Assembly: GCA_035573675.1 (NCBI GenBank)
Contig: DATMAB010000010.1
Span: 124,001 to 188,000 of the forward strand
DNA: 64,000 nt
From: Terriglobales bacterium
Lineage (GTDB): Bacteria; Acidobacteriota; Terriglobia; Terriglobales; Acidobacteriaceae
Reading direction: 5' to 3'
The notes beneath the pieces are model-generated. The model saw only the letters and a program-made list of their open reading frames with translations, was not told where the DNA came from and made no database searches. The position numbers and the translations under genes were made by a program. This document shows positions 44,746 through 53,781 of the stretch, one piece after another (position 1 is the stretch's first letter; every line of letters begins with the position of its first letter).

Positions 44746-47190
44746 CTAACTCTCATACAGCAGCACCGCGTCGGTCTCCTTCGAATCCACGGGGCGGTAG
44801 AACAGCTTGTCGCCTTCCAGGAAGACCTCGATGAACGCCGGCCGCGTCGTAATCGTCCCCTGGATGAGGGCTTCCGAGAGCGGGTCCTCGATGTACTTCT
44901 GCAGGGCGCGGCGCAGCGGGCGGGCGCCGTAGCTGCGGTCGCCGAGCGTCTTGTCGAGGATCCACTTCTTGGCCTCTTCGTTCACCGTGATGGTGATCTG
45001 CCGCTGTGCCAGGTTCTGGTTGAGCTGGCTCACCAAGAGCTCGAGGATTAGGATGAGGTCCTGCTCGGTCAGCGCGTTGAACAGGATGACCTCGTCCAGC
45101 CGGTTCAGAAACTCGGGATTAAAGGTGCGCTTCACCTCGTTGCGCACCAGTTCCTCCACCTTGCTGGCGACCATCTCTTCCTTGTCCGACTGGAAGCCCA
45201 GCCCGGAGCGCTTCTGCAAATGGCGCGCGCCTATGTTCGAGGTCATGATGAGCACCACGTTCTTGAAGTCCACCGTGTTGCCCAGGCCGTCGGTGAGCTG
45301 CCCGTCCTCGAACACCTGCAGCAGGATGTTGAATACATCCGGGTGGGCCTTCTCGATCTCATCCAGCAGGACGACCGAGTAAGGCGCGCGCTTCACGCGC
45401 TCCGTCAGTTGTCCGCCCTCTTCATAGCCCACGTAGCCCGGCGGCGAGCCGATCAGCTTGGAGACTGAGTGCTTCTCCATGAACTCGCTCATGTCGAAAC
45501 GGATGAGCGACTTCTCGCTGCCGAACAGGAACTGGGCCAGCGTCCGCGCCACTTCCGTCTTGCCCACGCCCGTGGGGCCCAGGAACATGAACGAGCCCAC
45601 CGGGCGGTTGGGATTCTTCAGGCCGGCGCGCGAGCGGCGGATGGCCCGCGCCAGCGCGGTGATGGCCTTGTCCTGCGAGATCACCCGCTTGTGCAGCTCT
45701 TCTTCGATGCGCAGCAGCTTCTGCGACTCTTCTTCCTTCACCGCCGTAACCGGCACGCCCGTCCAACGCGACACCACGTCCTCGATGTCCTCGCGGCTCA
45801 CCACGCCGGTGGAAGATTCGTCGAGATGGTATTTCTCGCGCAGGGCGCGCAGGTTTTCGCGCTCTTTCCGTTCCTCGTCGCTGTAGAAGCGCGCCTTCTC
45901 GAACTCGTGGTTGGCGATGGCGTTCTCCATCCGGTGCACGATGAACTTGATGCGCTTCTGCACGTCGGTGATCTCATCGGGCAGCGAGGTCTGCCGCAGC
46001 TTCACCCGCGCGCCCGCCTCGTCGATCAGGTCGATGGCCTTGTCCGGCAGGTAGCGGTCCGGGATGTAGCGGTTGGAGTGCGCCACCGCGAACTGGATGG
46101 AATCCGGCGTGTACGTGACCGCGTGGAACTTCTCGTAGCGGTCCTTGATGCCCTCCAGGATGCGCACCGCATCGCTCTCGTTGGGCGGCGGCACTTTCAC
46201 CGACTGGAAACGCCGCTCCAGCGAGCGGTCGCGCTCGATGGACTTGCGGTATTCACCCGGCGTGGTTGCGCCGATGCACTGGATCTCGCCGCGCGAGAGC
46301 GCCGGCTTCAGGATGTTGGCCGCGTCCAGCGACCCTTCCGCCGAGCCCGCGCCCACCAGCGTGTGCAGCTCATCGATGAAGATGATGGCGTTCTGGTTCT
46401 CCATCAGCTCCTTCATGATGGTCTTCAGGCGTTCCTCGAACTGGCCGCGGTACTTGGTGCCGGCCACGATGAGCGAAAGGTCCAGCGCCAAAATCCGCTT
46501 GTCGGCCAGGAAGGAAGGCACCTCACCGTCAGCGATGCGCTGCGCCAGCCCCTCGACGATGGCCGTCTTGCCCACGCCCGGCTCGCCGATGAGCACAGGA
46601 TTGTTCTTGGTGCGCCGGCACAGGATCTGCACCACGCGCTCCAGCTCCGGCTCGCGTCCGATCAGCGGGTCGAGCTGGTTGTCCAGCGCCGCCTGGGTCA
46701 GGTCGCGGGAAAACTCCGAGAGCAGCGACGATTCCTTCTGCCGCTGCGGCGTGGCCTTCTCCTGCGTGCTGCGCGCGATCTCCTCGCGGATGGCGGAGAG
46801 CCGCAGCCCACGCTCATGCAGGATCTCCGCCGCGAAGCACTTCTCTTCCCGCAGCAGGCCCAGCAGCAGGTGCTCGGTCCCGATGTGCTTGTGCGAAAGG
46901 CGCTCTGCCTCCTCGGCGGCATAGGCCAGCACCCGCTTGCACTCGTTGGAAAGCGGCAGGTCCACGGAGGTCGAGACCTTCTCGCGGATGGTGGTGTGCC
47001 CCTCGATCTGCTTGCGGATGGACTCCACCGAGGCGTGCGAACGCAGGAAGCGGTTGGTCAGCGCCTTGTCTTCGCGCAGCAGGCCCAGCAGCAAGTGCTC
47101 GGTCTCGATGTACGGCGAGCCGAACTGGCTGGCCTCATAGCGCGCGAAGAAGATTACGCGTCTCGCTTTCTCCGTATATCTTTCGAACAA
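44746..47190 (-). CDS. clpC: ATP-dependent Clp protease ATP-binding subunit ClpC
   Basis: AAA+ unfoldase that feeds ClpP, 814 residues. Two Clp N repeats ([13 protein letters not shown] and [13 protein letters not shown], residues 1-145), first ATPase with GEPGVGKT and FIDELHTL, a UVR-containing middle region ([25 protein letters not shown]), and a second ATPase with [23 protein letters not shown] and TSNIGA. C-terminal domain ends normally. The UVR segment marks ClpC rather than ClpA or ClpB. Transcribed downstream of lolD on the same strand. Confidence 0.97.
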   Translation of the reverse strand: MFERYTEKARRVIFFARYEASQFGSPYIETEHLLLGLLREDKALTNRFLRSHASVESIRKQIEGHTTIREKVSTSVDLPLSNECKRVLAYAAEEAERLSHKHIGTEHLLLGLLREEKCFAAEILHERGLRLSAIREEIARSTQEKATPQRQKESSLLSEFSRDLTQAALDNQLDPLIGREPELERVVQILCRRTKNNPVLIGEPGVGKTAIVEGLAQRIADGEVPSFLADKRILALDLSLIVAGTKYRGQFEERLKTIMKELMENQNAIIFIDELHTLVGAGSAEGSLDAANILKPALSRGEIQCIGATTPGEYRKSIERDRSLERRFQSVKVPPPNESDAVRILEGIKDRYEKFHAVTYTPDSIQFAVAHSNRYIPDRYLPDKAIDLIDEAGARVKLRQTSLPDEITDVQKRIKFIVHRMENAIANHEFEKARFYSDEERKERENLRALREKYHLDESSTGVVSREDIEDVVSRWTGVPVTAVKEEESQKLLRIEEELHKRVISQDKAITALARAIRRSRAGLKNPNRPVGSFMFLGPTGVGKTEVARTLAQFLFGSEKSLIRFDMSEFMEKHSVSKLIGSPPGYVGYEEGGQLTERVKRAPYSVVLLDEIEKAHPDVFNILLQVFEDGQLTDGLGNTVDFKNVVLIMTSNIGARHLQKRSGLGFQSDKEEMVASKVEELVRNEVKRTFNPEFLNRLDEVILFNALTEQDLILILELLVSQLNQNLAQRQITITVNEEAKKWILDKTLGDRSYGARPLRRALQKYIEDPLSEALIQGTITTRPAFIEVFLEGDKLFYRPVDSKETDAVLLYES

Positions 47191-47271
47191 TGGGGTCTCA
47201 CCCTGGAAGACCTCGCGGCGCGCCTATTCGCGCTTGCGGGCCTTCCCCAACCTTCAAAACCTGCTATCCGC

Positions 47272-47335
47272 CTTCCGCTTACGACTCATCGCTTATCGCT
47301 TATTGCTTACTGCTTATCGCTTATCGCTCGATGCT
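47272..47335. repeat. CGCTTAT heptamer repeat
   Basis: A run of heptamers CGCTTAT, CGCTTAT, TGCTTAC, TGCTTAT, CGCTTAT in the gap between lolD and clpC; next to it, at 47365-47405, GATTCAATGACTCAATGATTCC words. Confidence 0.8.
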
Positions 47336-47368
47336 GCCGCCCTCCCTGCCTCCTGCACTCCTGATGAT

Positions 47369-48079
47369 TCAATGACTCAATGATTCCAACGATTCAATCT
47401 CTTCAATTCGGCCCTGGTGGAGCCGCAGCACGCGGTCACAGCGGCGCGCGAATGCCAGGTTGTGGGTGACGAGGATCGAGGTCAGCCGATGGTCGCGATG
47501 GAGCCGTCGAATCAATTCAAACACCGCCTCCGCCGTGCGCGCATCCAGGTCGCCGGTCGGCTCGTCCGCCATCAGCATCTGCGGACCGGTCACCAGCGCC
47601 CTTGCCAGCGCCACGCGCTGCTGCTCACCACCGCTCAGCTCGCCGGAGCGGTGCTGCGCCCGGTCTTCCAGCCCTACTTCACCGAGCCAGCTCGCGGCTT
47701 CGGCTTCCGCTTCCCGCTTCGGCCGCCCTCTCAGCAACAGCGGCATGGCGACGTTCTCCAGCGCGGTGAACTCCGGCAGCAGGTAATGGAACTGCCACAC
47801 GAACCCCAGCCGCCGGTTGCGAAATTCCGCTGCGCCGTCGTCGGAAAGCGTCCGCAGCGCGATTTTTTCGCAGTATACGTCACCCTCGGAAGGCCTATCA
47901 AGCGCCCCGAGGATGTGCAACAAGGTACTCTTCCCCGCGCCCGATTCGCCCACGATGGCCAGCATCTCTCCCTTCCCCACCTGGAAGGACAGGTTGTCAA
48001 AGATCACCAGTTCCGCCGTACCCGAGCGGAAGCTCTTCTTCAAGCCTTCCACCCGCAGCAGCATCTCTGCCTGACTCAT
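47369..48079 (-). CDS. lolD: Lipoprotein-releasing ABC transporter ATP-binding protein LolD
   Basis: 236-residue ABC ATPase of the LolD/MacB type. Walker A GESGAGKSTLLHILG, Q-loop, signature LSGGEQQRVALARAL, Walker B MLMADEPTGDLD and switch His (VTHNL). Drives release of lipoproteins from the inner membrane with a LolC/E permease. Such a permease is on the same strand at 54685-55962, 6.6 kb upstream rather than adjacent, so the operon seems interrupted. Confidence 0.93.
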   Translation of the reverse strand: MSQAEMLLRVEGLKKSFRSGTAELVIFDNLSFQVGKGEMLAIVGESGAGKSTLLHILGALDRPSEGDVYCEKIALRTLSDDGAAEFRNRRLGFVWQFHYLLPEFTALENVAMPLLLRGRPKREAEAEAASWLGEVGLEDRAQHRSGELSGGEQQRVALARALVTGPQMLMADEPTGDLDARTAEAVFELIRRLHRDHRLTSILVTHNLAFARRCDRVLRLHQGRIEEIESLESLSH

Positions 48080-48236
48080 TGGATGCTCCCGGACGCGCCT
48101 TCGTCACATCCGCGCGCCGCGGCATCGGCGAGCCGGAGCGCAGTCCGCGCTCGTAGAGCTATTAAAGCACTGCTTGGCAAGATTGCATCCCCCATATGAA
48201 TTTCAATAGTTACCAAAGTGTGTTACGGGGGGGAGA

Positions 48237-50525
48237 TCAGGGAAGGGCTCCGGAAATAACAGGTTCAGCTGCAAGCATCGACCGAATCTGTCCCAGAGTA
48301 CCCTTCAATCCCAACGCTTTCTCCAGTGCTTCATCGATCTGCTCTCTAACCATGTCCGTCGCCATATGGGGCAATGGCTGAAGTTCCATGCGCTTCACAG
48401 AATCGAAGGCTCTGCCGAGCGCATCACGGCTTGATACAGCAAGCGCGCGAGGGTCGAGCACCATGATCTCTTCGAGGATCGGCTTCTTCATTTCAACCCA
48501 GGCCCCCTCAGTATCGACGCGCGCGGCCATGAGCGACAGCAGTCCCAAGGAGGAATTAAGCCAAAGAGCCAAGATGCCGTTGAGCGCATCTGCGCTGATT
48601 CCTTCTGCGTAGGTAGAGACGGGCCACCAGGTATTGGAGAGAACAGGCTCGTCAAACGTTATCGCCAACGTGCGGATCGTGTTCAGGCGAACTCTCTCGG
48701 AGATAAGGAGCTTGCCAGCGCGCGACCATAGGAGCGCAGCATCTCGAAGTGGTCGACCTTTCTTTGCCTTCGCCAGCGCCACCAAGTATCGGTTCGGACG
48801 CTGGCGGATTGTCCTGACGGTGTCGGTGTCATGCCCCCAAAAGGCAGCATACTCAGTCTCGCTGCTAGTGTCGTTGAAGCCGTCGGCGATGTCCCTCCTG
48901 TCCGGACCAAGATCGGCAATCGCCTTCAGTCTTACGAGCGGGACTTCCCCAATCACGCCAGCGCCCGGGACATACACGCGGGAACCTGCCAGGAAACACG
49001 CTGCCCGGCATACCTCCGTCTGAGCAAATGCTGCCCCCTGATTCCAGTTACCACTGCTGATCTGATCCGAGCCGCACAGGATGATTTCCCCATATTTGAC
49101 GTCGCCGGATTTGATTTCATCAGTCCCAACGCCATCAAGCGCGGCTCCTTCATGAGAACGAGCCAGAGCGGCAACCGTCAGTGCCTCAACACTATTTCTT
49201 GGCTTGGTCCAAAGGTTGACAACCTTAGTAGGATGGGCATTTCCGCCCGGCATCTGTTCGGCAACGATCAGGCATTCGCTCAGCGAAGTATTCTCCGAAA
49301 AATTCCACGATCCCGGCTGATGGCTGACGACTATGTACTTAACGTGATAGCTGTTTCCCAAGAGCGTACGCGTGGCCTGCCATGCCACGCCCGAAAGCAG
49401 CGCCCTCGGCAATACGAGAGCGAGCTTTCCGTTTGGTTTGAGCTTCTTGTGGGCGATAGCAACAAATGCCGAACCCAGTCCGGCCGTGATATTGGCAGGG
49501 AGACCCTCCTCGGCTACGACCCTCTTGAGGCGTGCCTGCATTCTCTTGCGTTCCTTCTCAGGTGCGTGTCCAAAGAGTAGGTTTCCCCCAACGCTGCGCG
49601 TGAAGGGCGGATTCATGACACACAAGTCCAACTCAGGAACCTCTACTGTGTCTGCGACTTCCCCGGACGCCGCCATTCTCTTCGGAGCGTCGGGCGGTCC
49701 GTACAAGTCTGCTTGCAACGCAACCTTCCGGCCGTGAATGAGGTCTAGGCTACCGAGGTAATCCTTGGGTCCGCCGATTGGTAGAGTCATCAACTTCATG
49801 TCCGAGAACACCACGTCAGGCTCATGCAGGGCGAGAGCCGAACCGGCTAGGTGGATGGCAGTCGGAACCACGTCGAGCCCCCACAAGACGTGCTCAACCA
49901 TCGCCTGGTGAACGGCCGGGATTGAGGGTAACCTCCCGTACTCGGTTCGTGCGCGGACATGATTCTCCAGAATCGTCTGTAGCGCAGCTTTCAAGAGCGT
50001 ACCTGTACCACAGGCCAAATCGGCGATGTGAAGCTTCTTGATAGCCTCTACATCGGACCAGTCAATATCTTCGTCATCGTAATCTAGGGTAAGTTTTAGG
50101 AGGAGAGCCGCGGCCGGAACTGTTGTGTAGAATGCTCCAAAATATTTCGCGTCCGCAAGGAGGCGATGATAAATGCGCCCCATTAGATCGTGGCGCAAAG
50201 CAGCCTTCTGTCCAGTTATACGGAGGGCCGACCGGGCCAGCATCCTGAGCGCCTTATCCGAATCTGGCACTCCAACCAGATCTCTGGCTATCTCTGTTGC
50301 CGTTGTGAAGATCGGTACATAGTCAATCTTGTCCTTGATGTAGGTCCACGCCTCAACCAATGATTCGGCGATATTGTTTCCTTCAGCGATACGGGAAAGC
50401 GCTTTGATCTTGTGATCACGGGTTGCAATGACTTGATGAAAAATCATTGCATTCACAAGGGTTAGAGCGGCAATGCGGCAAACCTTGAGCTCTGCATCAA
50501 CCGGAGGCATTTCTCTATTCTTCAT
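48237..50525 (-). CDS. N6-adenine DNA methyltransferase (large, R-M or defence type)
   Basis: About 762 residues from the ATG at 50525, which overlaps the end of the upstream gene by 11 bases; in-frame ATGs at 50537 and 50510 are alternatives. A helical N-terminus (1-130) leads to a gamma-type methylase core: YFGAFYTT (motif X-like, near 132), ADLACGTGTLL (SAM motif I, about 168-178), NPPF (catalytic motif IV, 305-308) and LVLPRALLSG. The C-terminal 350 residues look like a target-recognition region rather than a helicase or nuclease. The architecture resembles type I/II-G-like or BREX-class adenine methylases, but no specificity (HsdS), HsdR or PglZ gene is nearby. GC content is lower than in flanking genes, which suggests transfer. 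Confidence 0.88.
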   Translation of the reverse strand: MKNREMPPVDAELKVCRIAALTLVNAMIFHQVIATRDHKIKALSRIAEGNNIAESLVEAWTYIKDKIDYVPIFTTATEIARDLVGVPDSDKALRMLARSALRITGQKAALRHDLMGRIYHRLLADAKYFGAFYTTVPAAALLLKLTLDYDDEDIDWSDVEAIKKLHIADLACGTGTLLKAALQTILENHVRARTEYGRLPSIPAVHQAMVEHVLWGLDVVPTAIHLAGSALALHEPDVVFSDMKLMTLPIGGPKDYLGSLDLIHGRKVALQADLYGPPDAPKRMAASGEVADTVEVPELDLCVMNPPFTRSVGGNLLFGHAPEKERKRMQARLKRVVAEEGLPANITAGLGSAFVAIAHKKLKPNGKLALVLPRALLSGVAWQATRTLLGNSYHVKYIVVSHQPGSWNFSENTSLSECLIVAEQMPGGNAHPTKVVNLWTKPRNSVEALTVAALARSHEGAALDGVGTDEIKSGDVKYGEIILCGSDQISSGNWNQGAAFAQTEVCRAACFLAGSRVYVPGAGVIGEVPLVRLKAIADLGPDRRDIADGFNDTSSETEYAAFWGHDTDTVRTIRQRPNRYLVALAKAKKGRPLRDAALLWSRAGKLLISERVRLNTIRTLAITFDEPVLSNTWWPVSTYAEGISADALNGILALWLNSSLGLLSLMAARVDTEGAWVEMKKPILEEIMVLDPRALAVSSRDALGRAFDSVKRMELQPLPHMATDMVREQIDEALEKALGLKGTLGQIRSMLAAEPVISGALP

Positions 50526-51111
50526 CCTCCGCTTCATCTTCTGTCCTACCCCTTGTCTGGGCAGGAATACCAAGCGTTGCTCGGAAGCGTTGTGGCATCG
50601 CCTTTGTATGGACGAACGCGTCACTCGATCCATCAATGGCTCGCTCCAAGTCCTCGACGCATTTGACAACGACATCGTCGCTCACGATCAGCTCATACGC
50701 GCGCCGTAAGGATTCGGCAATATCATCGACGCTGCCATCGCTCCACGCATCACCGTCACCGGCCTCGGATACCACCCGTACTTGCATTCGCGATTGTCCG
50801 AGTCTCACCTTGAGCTCAGAAAACGTCTTTGTTGATCGAAGTTCCTTCGGATAGAGAACCGCCAGGCAGACCGGGGAGATACCATCTTCAACGCGCTGCT
50901 TGGCGTCTTTGAGCAGCGATACCTTTGCTGCTGGGCTGTCGAATCGACCTTCGACAACCAAGCGAATACCCATCAACTCTGCAACGGTGATGTCGGGTAG
51001 TCTCTTACCCTTGACAGACTTTCGGATGGTTTCAGGTACGGATACAAGCCCTCTGGTTTCAAGGAGTTCAGCCAGGGCCACGTTCACAACCTCTTCTCGG
51101 ACTTCGGGCAT
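50515..51111 (-). CDS. Methylase-linked protein, candidate PD-(D/E)XK-like nuclease
   Basis: 198 residues from ATG 51111, which has AAGGA 5 bases upstream; upstream codons lack quality. Residues 38-63 read LPD then ITVAELMGIRLVVEGRFD...K: an acidic pair (Pro39-Asp40), a hydrophobic strand ending in E54-G-R56 and a Lys63. That layout fits a PD-(D/E)XK-type core with Arg in the last place; it is an inference from pattern only. A following helix (SLLKDAKQRVEDGI) and strand (PVCLAVLYP) suit the fold, and an acidic tail ends the protein. It overlaps the methylase start, so the two are produced together, as a modification enzyme and its partner. Confidence 0.65.
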   Translation of the reverse strand: MPEVREEVVNVALAELLETRGLVSVPETIRKSVKGKRLPDITVAELMGIRLVVEGRFDSPAAKVSLLKDAKQRVEDGISPVCLAVLYPKELRSTKTFSELKVRLGQSRMQVRVVSEAGDGDAWSDGSVDDIAESLRRAYELIVSDDVVVKCVEDLERAIDGSSDAFVHTKAMPQRFRATLGIPAQTRGRTEDEAEDEE

Positions 51112-51151
51112 TAGTTCCTTAGGGCACGGACCGCTGCCGGGCGAGAACATA

Positions 51152-51409
51152 TCACATGCGGGGCTCCTGGCCGGACGTTGTAGGGATGTACCAGGAAGGC
51201 CCGTCGTTAGATTTCTTGGTTCCTCTGGTGAATTGACCCTGGATTTCCACAAGCTGTTTCGTGTACGACGACAATAGCAGCGCGCGCCAGGTTAGCTTTT
51301 CGATTTCAGGTACTAGCCTGCCGAAGATGGGGCCATAGGCCCCCGGCACGAACGGATCGGCTACCGGCCGGTGGTTGCTGGTTCGATCCCAGCCGCGCCT
51401 ACTAGGCTT
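51152..51409 (-). pseudogene. 3' fragment of an unrecognised gene upstream of the methylase pair
   Basis: The minus-strand frame ending at TGA 51152 (41 bases before the next gene's start) reads coding-like helical protein: GAYGPIFGRLVPEIEKLTW, then ALLLSSYTKQLVEIQGQFTRG. Going upstream the sensible sequence stops at about 51370, where a tRNA 3' end begins on the opposite strand; the frame closes at 51410. It looks like the C-terminal 70 or so residues of a gene cut by recombination at the tRNA sequence. A GTG at 51349 could still start a short product. Confidence 0.4.
51371..51404 (+). mobile_element. tRNA 3'-end fragment, probable attachment site
   Basis: GCTGG-TTCGATC-CCAGC (51377-51393) is a canonical T stem and loop, followed by a 7-base acceptor strand CGCGCCT, discriminator A and CTA in place of CCA. 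No matching 5' acceptor (AGGCGCG) or D arm precedes it. Isolated tRNA 3' ends are the usual scar of tRNA-targeted integration, so this is read as an att site at one edge of the accessory DNA. Confidence 0.55.
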
Positions 51410-51527
51410 CTAGCTTCTCATTTCACCGCCCATATTCCTGTTGTGCTCGTCCGCCAACCAGAAACGCAATCACTTTATTGTATTCCAAGTAGAAAACGTG
51501 AATTCGTAATTCGTAACAATTTTGCTA

Positions 51528-51557
51528 TTGACGAACAAAAGGCGAATATGCTATCCT
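51528..51557 (+). promoter_or_regulatory. Candidate sigma70-type promoter
   Basis: TTGACG (51528-51533), 18-bp spacer, TATCCT (51552-51557), in an AT-rich patch (51500-51560) that stands out from its surroundings. It precedes the small Cys/His genes at 51734 and 51877. Between 51410 and 51733 no gene is supported. Confidence 0.5.
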
Positions 51558-51733
51558 CCGTGTAAGTCTGCGGAAGGCTGGCAAGCCCGCCCGAGCCAGC
51601 CCGCTAAGGAGGACCGCCAACCCCAAGCTTTTCAATATTTTCCCGCTAAGTCCAGCCGCATCAAAGATTTTCCGGGATTTTGTGTCGCAAACCAATGATT
51701 CCATTGGACCAGGGGGGAGGGGGAGGGTACACC

Positions 51734-51880
51734 GTGACCATACCGATCTGCCAGCACATCAAAACCGACGGAAGGCGCTGTCCCGCAACAGCGGAGCGTT
51801 GTTGCGGACCGAAGAAACGACTCCCCAGGGCCCCCGCAGCGCCGAAATCCCTCGCCAAGGAGCAACAACGAAAGCTATGA
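51734..51880 (+). CDS. Small Cys/His 'KTDGRRC' protein, possibly truncated
   Basis: 48 residues from GTG 51734. It opens ICQHIKTDGRRCPATAERCC, the same C-x9-C start as the next gene (CSYMKTDGKRC), but lacks the final Cys-xx-His and instead runs into a basic Ala/Pro/Lys tail, as if frame-shifted or deleted. Its stop overlaps the next ATG (ATGA). The family is a putative zinc-knuckle type common in Acidobacteriota; role unknown. Confidence 0.55.
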   Translation: MTIPICQHIKTDGRRCPATAERCCGPKKRLPRAPAAPKSLAKEQQRKL

Positions 51881-52308
51881 ACGCGATTCCTCAATGTAGC
51901 TACATGAAGACCGATGGAAAGCGATGCGGGTCCCCCGCAATGCGCGGCAAGCGTCTGTGTTTCTTCCACGGACGCCAGGCGCCCCGCATCCGCAAGCTGG
52001 CTCGCGACGGCCGCTGGCTCCCTGCCTTCCACGCCGACCGGCCAGACCTACACCATCTGCGACCCGCAGAACTCGGGTACCACCAACCTGGTGAGCCGCA
52101 TCGGGGGAATGGTGATCGACGACGACGGCCTGCTGTGGGTGCCGGTAGTGGCCAATGTGACCAACCGCAGCGTCTCCTGCACGCCGCAGGTGGACAACGA
52201 CGGCAATGCGGTGCCGTGGGACGGCAGCGGGACTTCCTACACGTACAGTTCAACGCTGTATCTGTTGTCCGTAGACTCCGGCGGGACCGTATCCACGATC
52301 CAGCTTGA
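51877..52308 (+). pseudogene. Small Cys/His 'KTDGKRC' protein gene, split by insertion (5' part)
   Basis: From ATG 51877 the protein reads C7-x9-C17-x10-C28-xx-H31 (CSYMKTDGKRCG..., CFFHGR), a plausible zinc knuckle, then QAPRIRKLARDGRWLPAFHA to about base 52037. Past that point the frame leaves the family and reads nonsense to a stop at 52308, while another frame becomes coding. The missing C-terminus (PLEVMLAETYRLVSEGRVSL...) is found at 54437-54566, after 2.3 kb of unrelated DNA. Confidence 0.65.
51967..52037 (+). repeat. 71-bp direct repeat, left copy
   Basis: CACGGACG...ACGCCGA; identical to 54366-54436 except for two bases (C/G at position 9 and T/C near position 57). It flanks the 2.3 kb block that interrupts the Cys/His protein gene. 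Confidence 0.9.
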
Positions 52309-53443
52309 CTCCACGGGCGGCAGCGGCACGAACTGGAACGCGGCGATGCCGAAGTTCAGTGTGCGGAATGCGATCATCCCGGACGGCGTGGGCGGAGTGC
52401 TGGTCTCGGTGGTCAGGCCCAACGGGAGCAACCCCATTTACCGTTCGAACGGTGTCCAATACAGTACGCCTCTGAGTTCGGTGGACCAGATGCTCATGGG
52501 TGAGAGCGAGACAGTGTTCGCGGCCGGGGTGTTCGGCGGCGTAACTGCCGTGAATCTTCAGACGGGGTCGACTTTGTGGCGGCCGGACGCCGTAAACCTT
52601 ACGCTCGCGTTGGGTGACGGGACGTTAGTTGCAGAGAATGCATTGTCACTCGTTCGGTACGATACTGTCGGCTCGGCGAGCGACTTCGTCGGTGAGACAT
52701 CGACTTATGCCTCAACTTTCCTGGGTGGAGACCTCTGGAGCGGCGGCGGCTCGGTCGGCGGCCTCGCCCTGATTGCAAGCGAATGTCATCCCCAGGGCGA
52801 CCCAACCATGCCTTGCTGGATAGGTCCTAACTGGGCGGCAATGTCCGGAAATCAGCAAAAGCAGAATGCGCCACCAGCCCGAGTAGAATTGCGAGTTCAT
52901 CGCGTAACGCAAGCACCCGCTCTGGTGGAGCATATCTTGCAGCTTGCAGATACGGCAGTTCGTTATTGGTCGTGGCAGGGAGTCAGACTGGATTGGGACG
53001 GCGTCGTCCGACCCATCGACCAATGTCTGATAAATCCTGGGAACTGTCTCGACACGGATGACGAGAACATTCTCAACCTCTCGACTGATACGGTCTTCCG
53101 TTGGCAGCAGTCGCTGCGCGTGTTCGAGAAATTCACAGATAGAAAGGGTATCGACGCAGTCTTCATCAACAGCGTGCTTGGAAGCAATGATGCTCTCATT
53201 ACGCTGCACTTCCCGACCACGAGTTGCTGCAACTATTCACTTAGGAAGTCGAACGTGGTGGTGGCGTCAAGTGATGCGGACAATGCGCTTGACCATGAAA
53301 TCGGCCATGTGTTTCAGCTCGACCACACTCTCAATCCTTTCAATCTCATGTGCGACCCAAGCGTTCTCGTTTGTGTGGGTAGATTCTTGAACGATGCCCA
53401 ACAGAGTACGGTCCGAGTCGAAGCTCCGAAGCTGGCGAGGTAG
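52109..53443 (+). CDS. 5'-truncated propeller-like protein with C-terminal metzincin-like site
   Basis: Coding sequence in this frame starts at the repeat junction (about 52038), so the true N-terminus was lost; ATG 52109 is the first start inside it, and the open frame also runs back in a shadow frame to 51914. The first 250 residues are beta-rich with VNLQTGSTLWRPD (PQQ/NHL propeller-like). Near the end comes HEIGHVFQLDH, which has the HExxHxxxxxH spacing of metzincin zinc proteases (third His in place, the usual Gly replaced by Gln), followed by NPFNLMC, a possible Met-turn. No signal peptide remains, so the present copy may be inactive. Base composition falls toward the 3' end. Confidence 0.6.
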   Translation: MVIDDDGLLWVPVVANVTNRSVSCTPQVDNDGNAVPWDGSGTSYTYSSTLYLLSVDSGGTVSTIQLDSTGGSGTNWNAAMPKFSVRNAIIPDGVGGVLVSVVRPNGSNPIYRSNGVQYSTPLSSVDQMLMGESETVFAAGVFGGVTAVNLQTGSTLWRPDAVNLTLALGDGTLVAENALSLVRYDTVGSASDFVGETSTYASTFLGGDLWSGGGSVGGLALIASECHPQGDPTMPCWIGPNWAAMSGNQQKQNAPPARVELRVHRVTQAPALVEHILQLADTAVRYWSWQGVRLDWDGVVRPIDQCLINPGNCLDTDDENILNLSTDTVFRWQQSLRVFEKFTDRKGIDAVFINSVLGSNDALITLHFPTTSCCNYSLRKSNVVVASSDADNALDHEIGHVFQLDHTLNPFNLMCDPSVLVCVGRFLNDAQQSTVRVEAPKLAR

Positions 53444-53448
53444 TTCAC

Positions 53449-53772
53449 ATGCGAGACAGAGGCGGATGGCGGAGCGAGGTACTGGCGGGACTCTTGGTCG
53501 GCTTCCTGTTCGCGCTGGCGTTGCGTTTTCTCCTGGTCCTACCGCTTTGGTCATACTACATCGCTAGCCCTACAGCGCAGGAGCAGTGCGATCAGATACC
53601 CGTTGGTGCGTCCCGTTCAGAGGTTCTAAGCACGATTGCGGGTTCCACTCCCCCCGAGGAGCTCTTGACGATTGACGGTCGAATTCAGGTATCCCGTAGA
53701 GATCGGATGTGTGTGATTGAATTCGATGCGTCCAATAGTCGGGTAGCCTCAAAAGTGGTGGGGGGGAGGTAG
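53449..53772 (+). CDS. Small membrane-anchored protein, BamE/SmpA-like core
   Basis: 107 residues, starting 5 bases after the metzincin-like frame. One transmembrane segment (about residues 10-35) precedes IPVGASRSEVLSTIAG, the kind of opening seen in SmpA/OmlA-type (BamE-like) folds, and CVIEFDASNSRVASKVV. Function unknown; its pairing with the next gene, which has the same plan, suggests a duplicated pair. Confidence 0.6.
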   Translation: MRDRGGWRSEVLAGLLVGFLFALALRFLLVLPLWSYYIASPTAQEQCDQIPVGASRSEVLSTIAGSTPPEELLTIDGRIQVSRRDRMCVIEFDASNSRVASKVVGGR

Positions 53773-53781
53773 AAGCGTTCA

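Noticed and set aside
45469-47364. Plus-strand frame of 631 codons opposite clpC
   Set aside because: Antisense shadow of clpC, which carries all Clp motifs.
48237-51111. Classification as a standard BREX or type I R-M locus
   Set aside because: No PglZ, BrxC, BrxL, HsdR or HsdS gene is present on either side; only the methylase and one small partner are found.
51301-51404. Complete tRNA gene with an ACC anticodon
   Set aside because: An anticodon-like arm can be drawn at 51356-51372, but there is no D arm or 5' acceptor, and that stretch reads as protein on the minus strand. Only the T arm and acceptor 3' strand are convincing.
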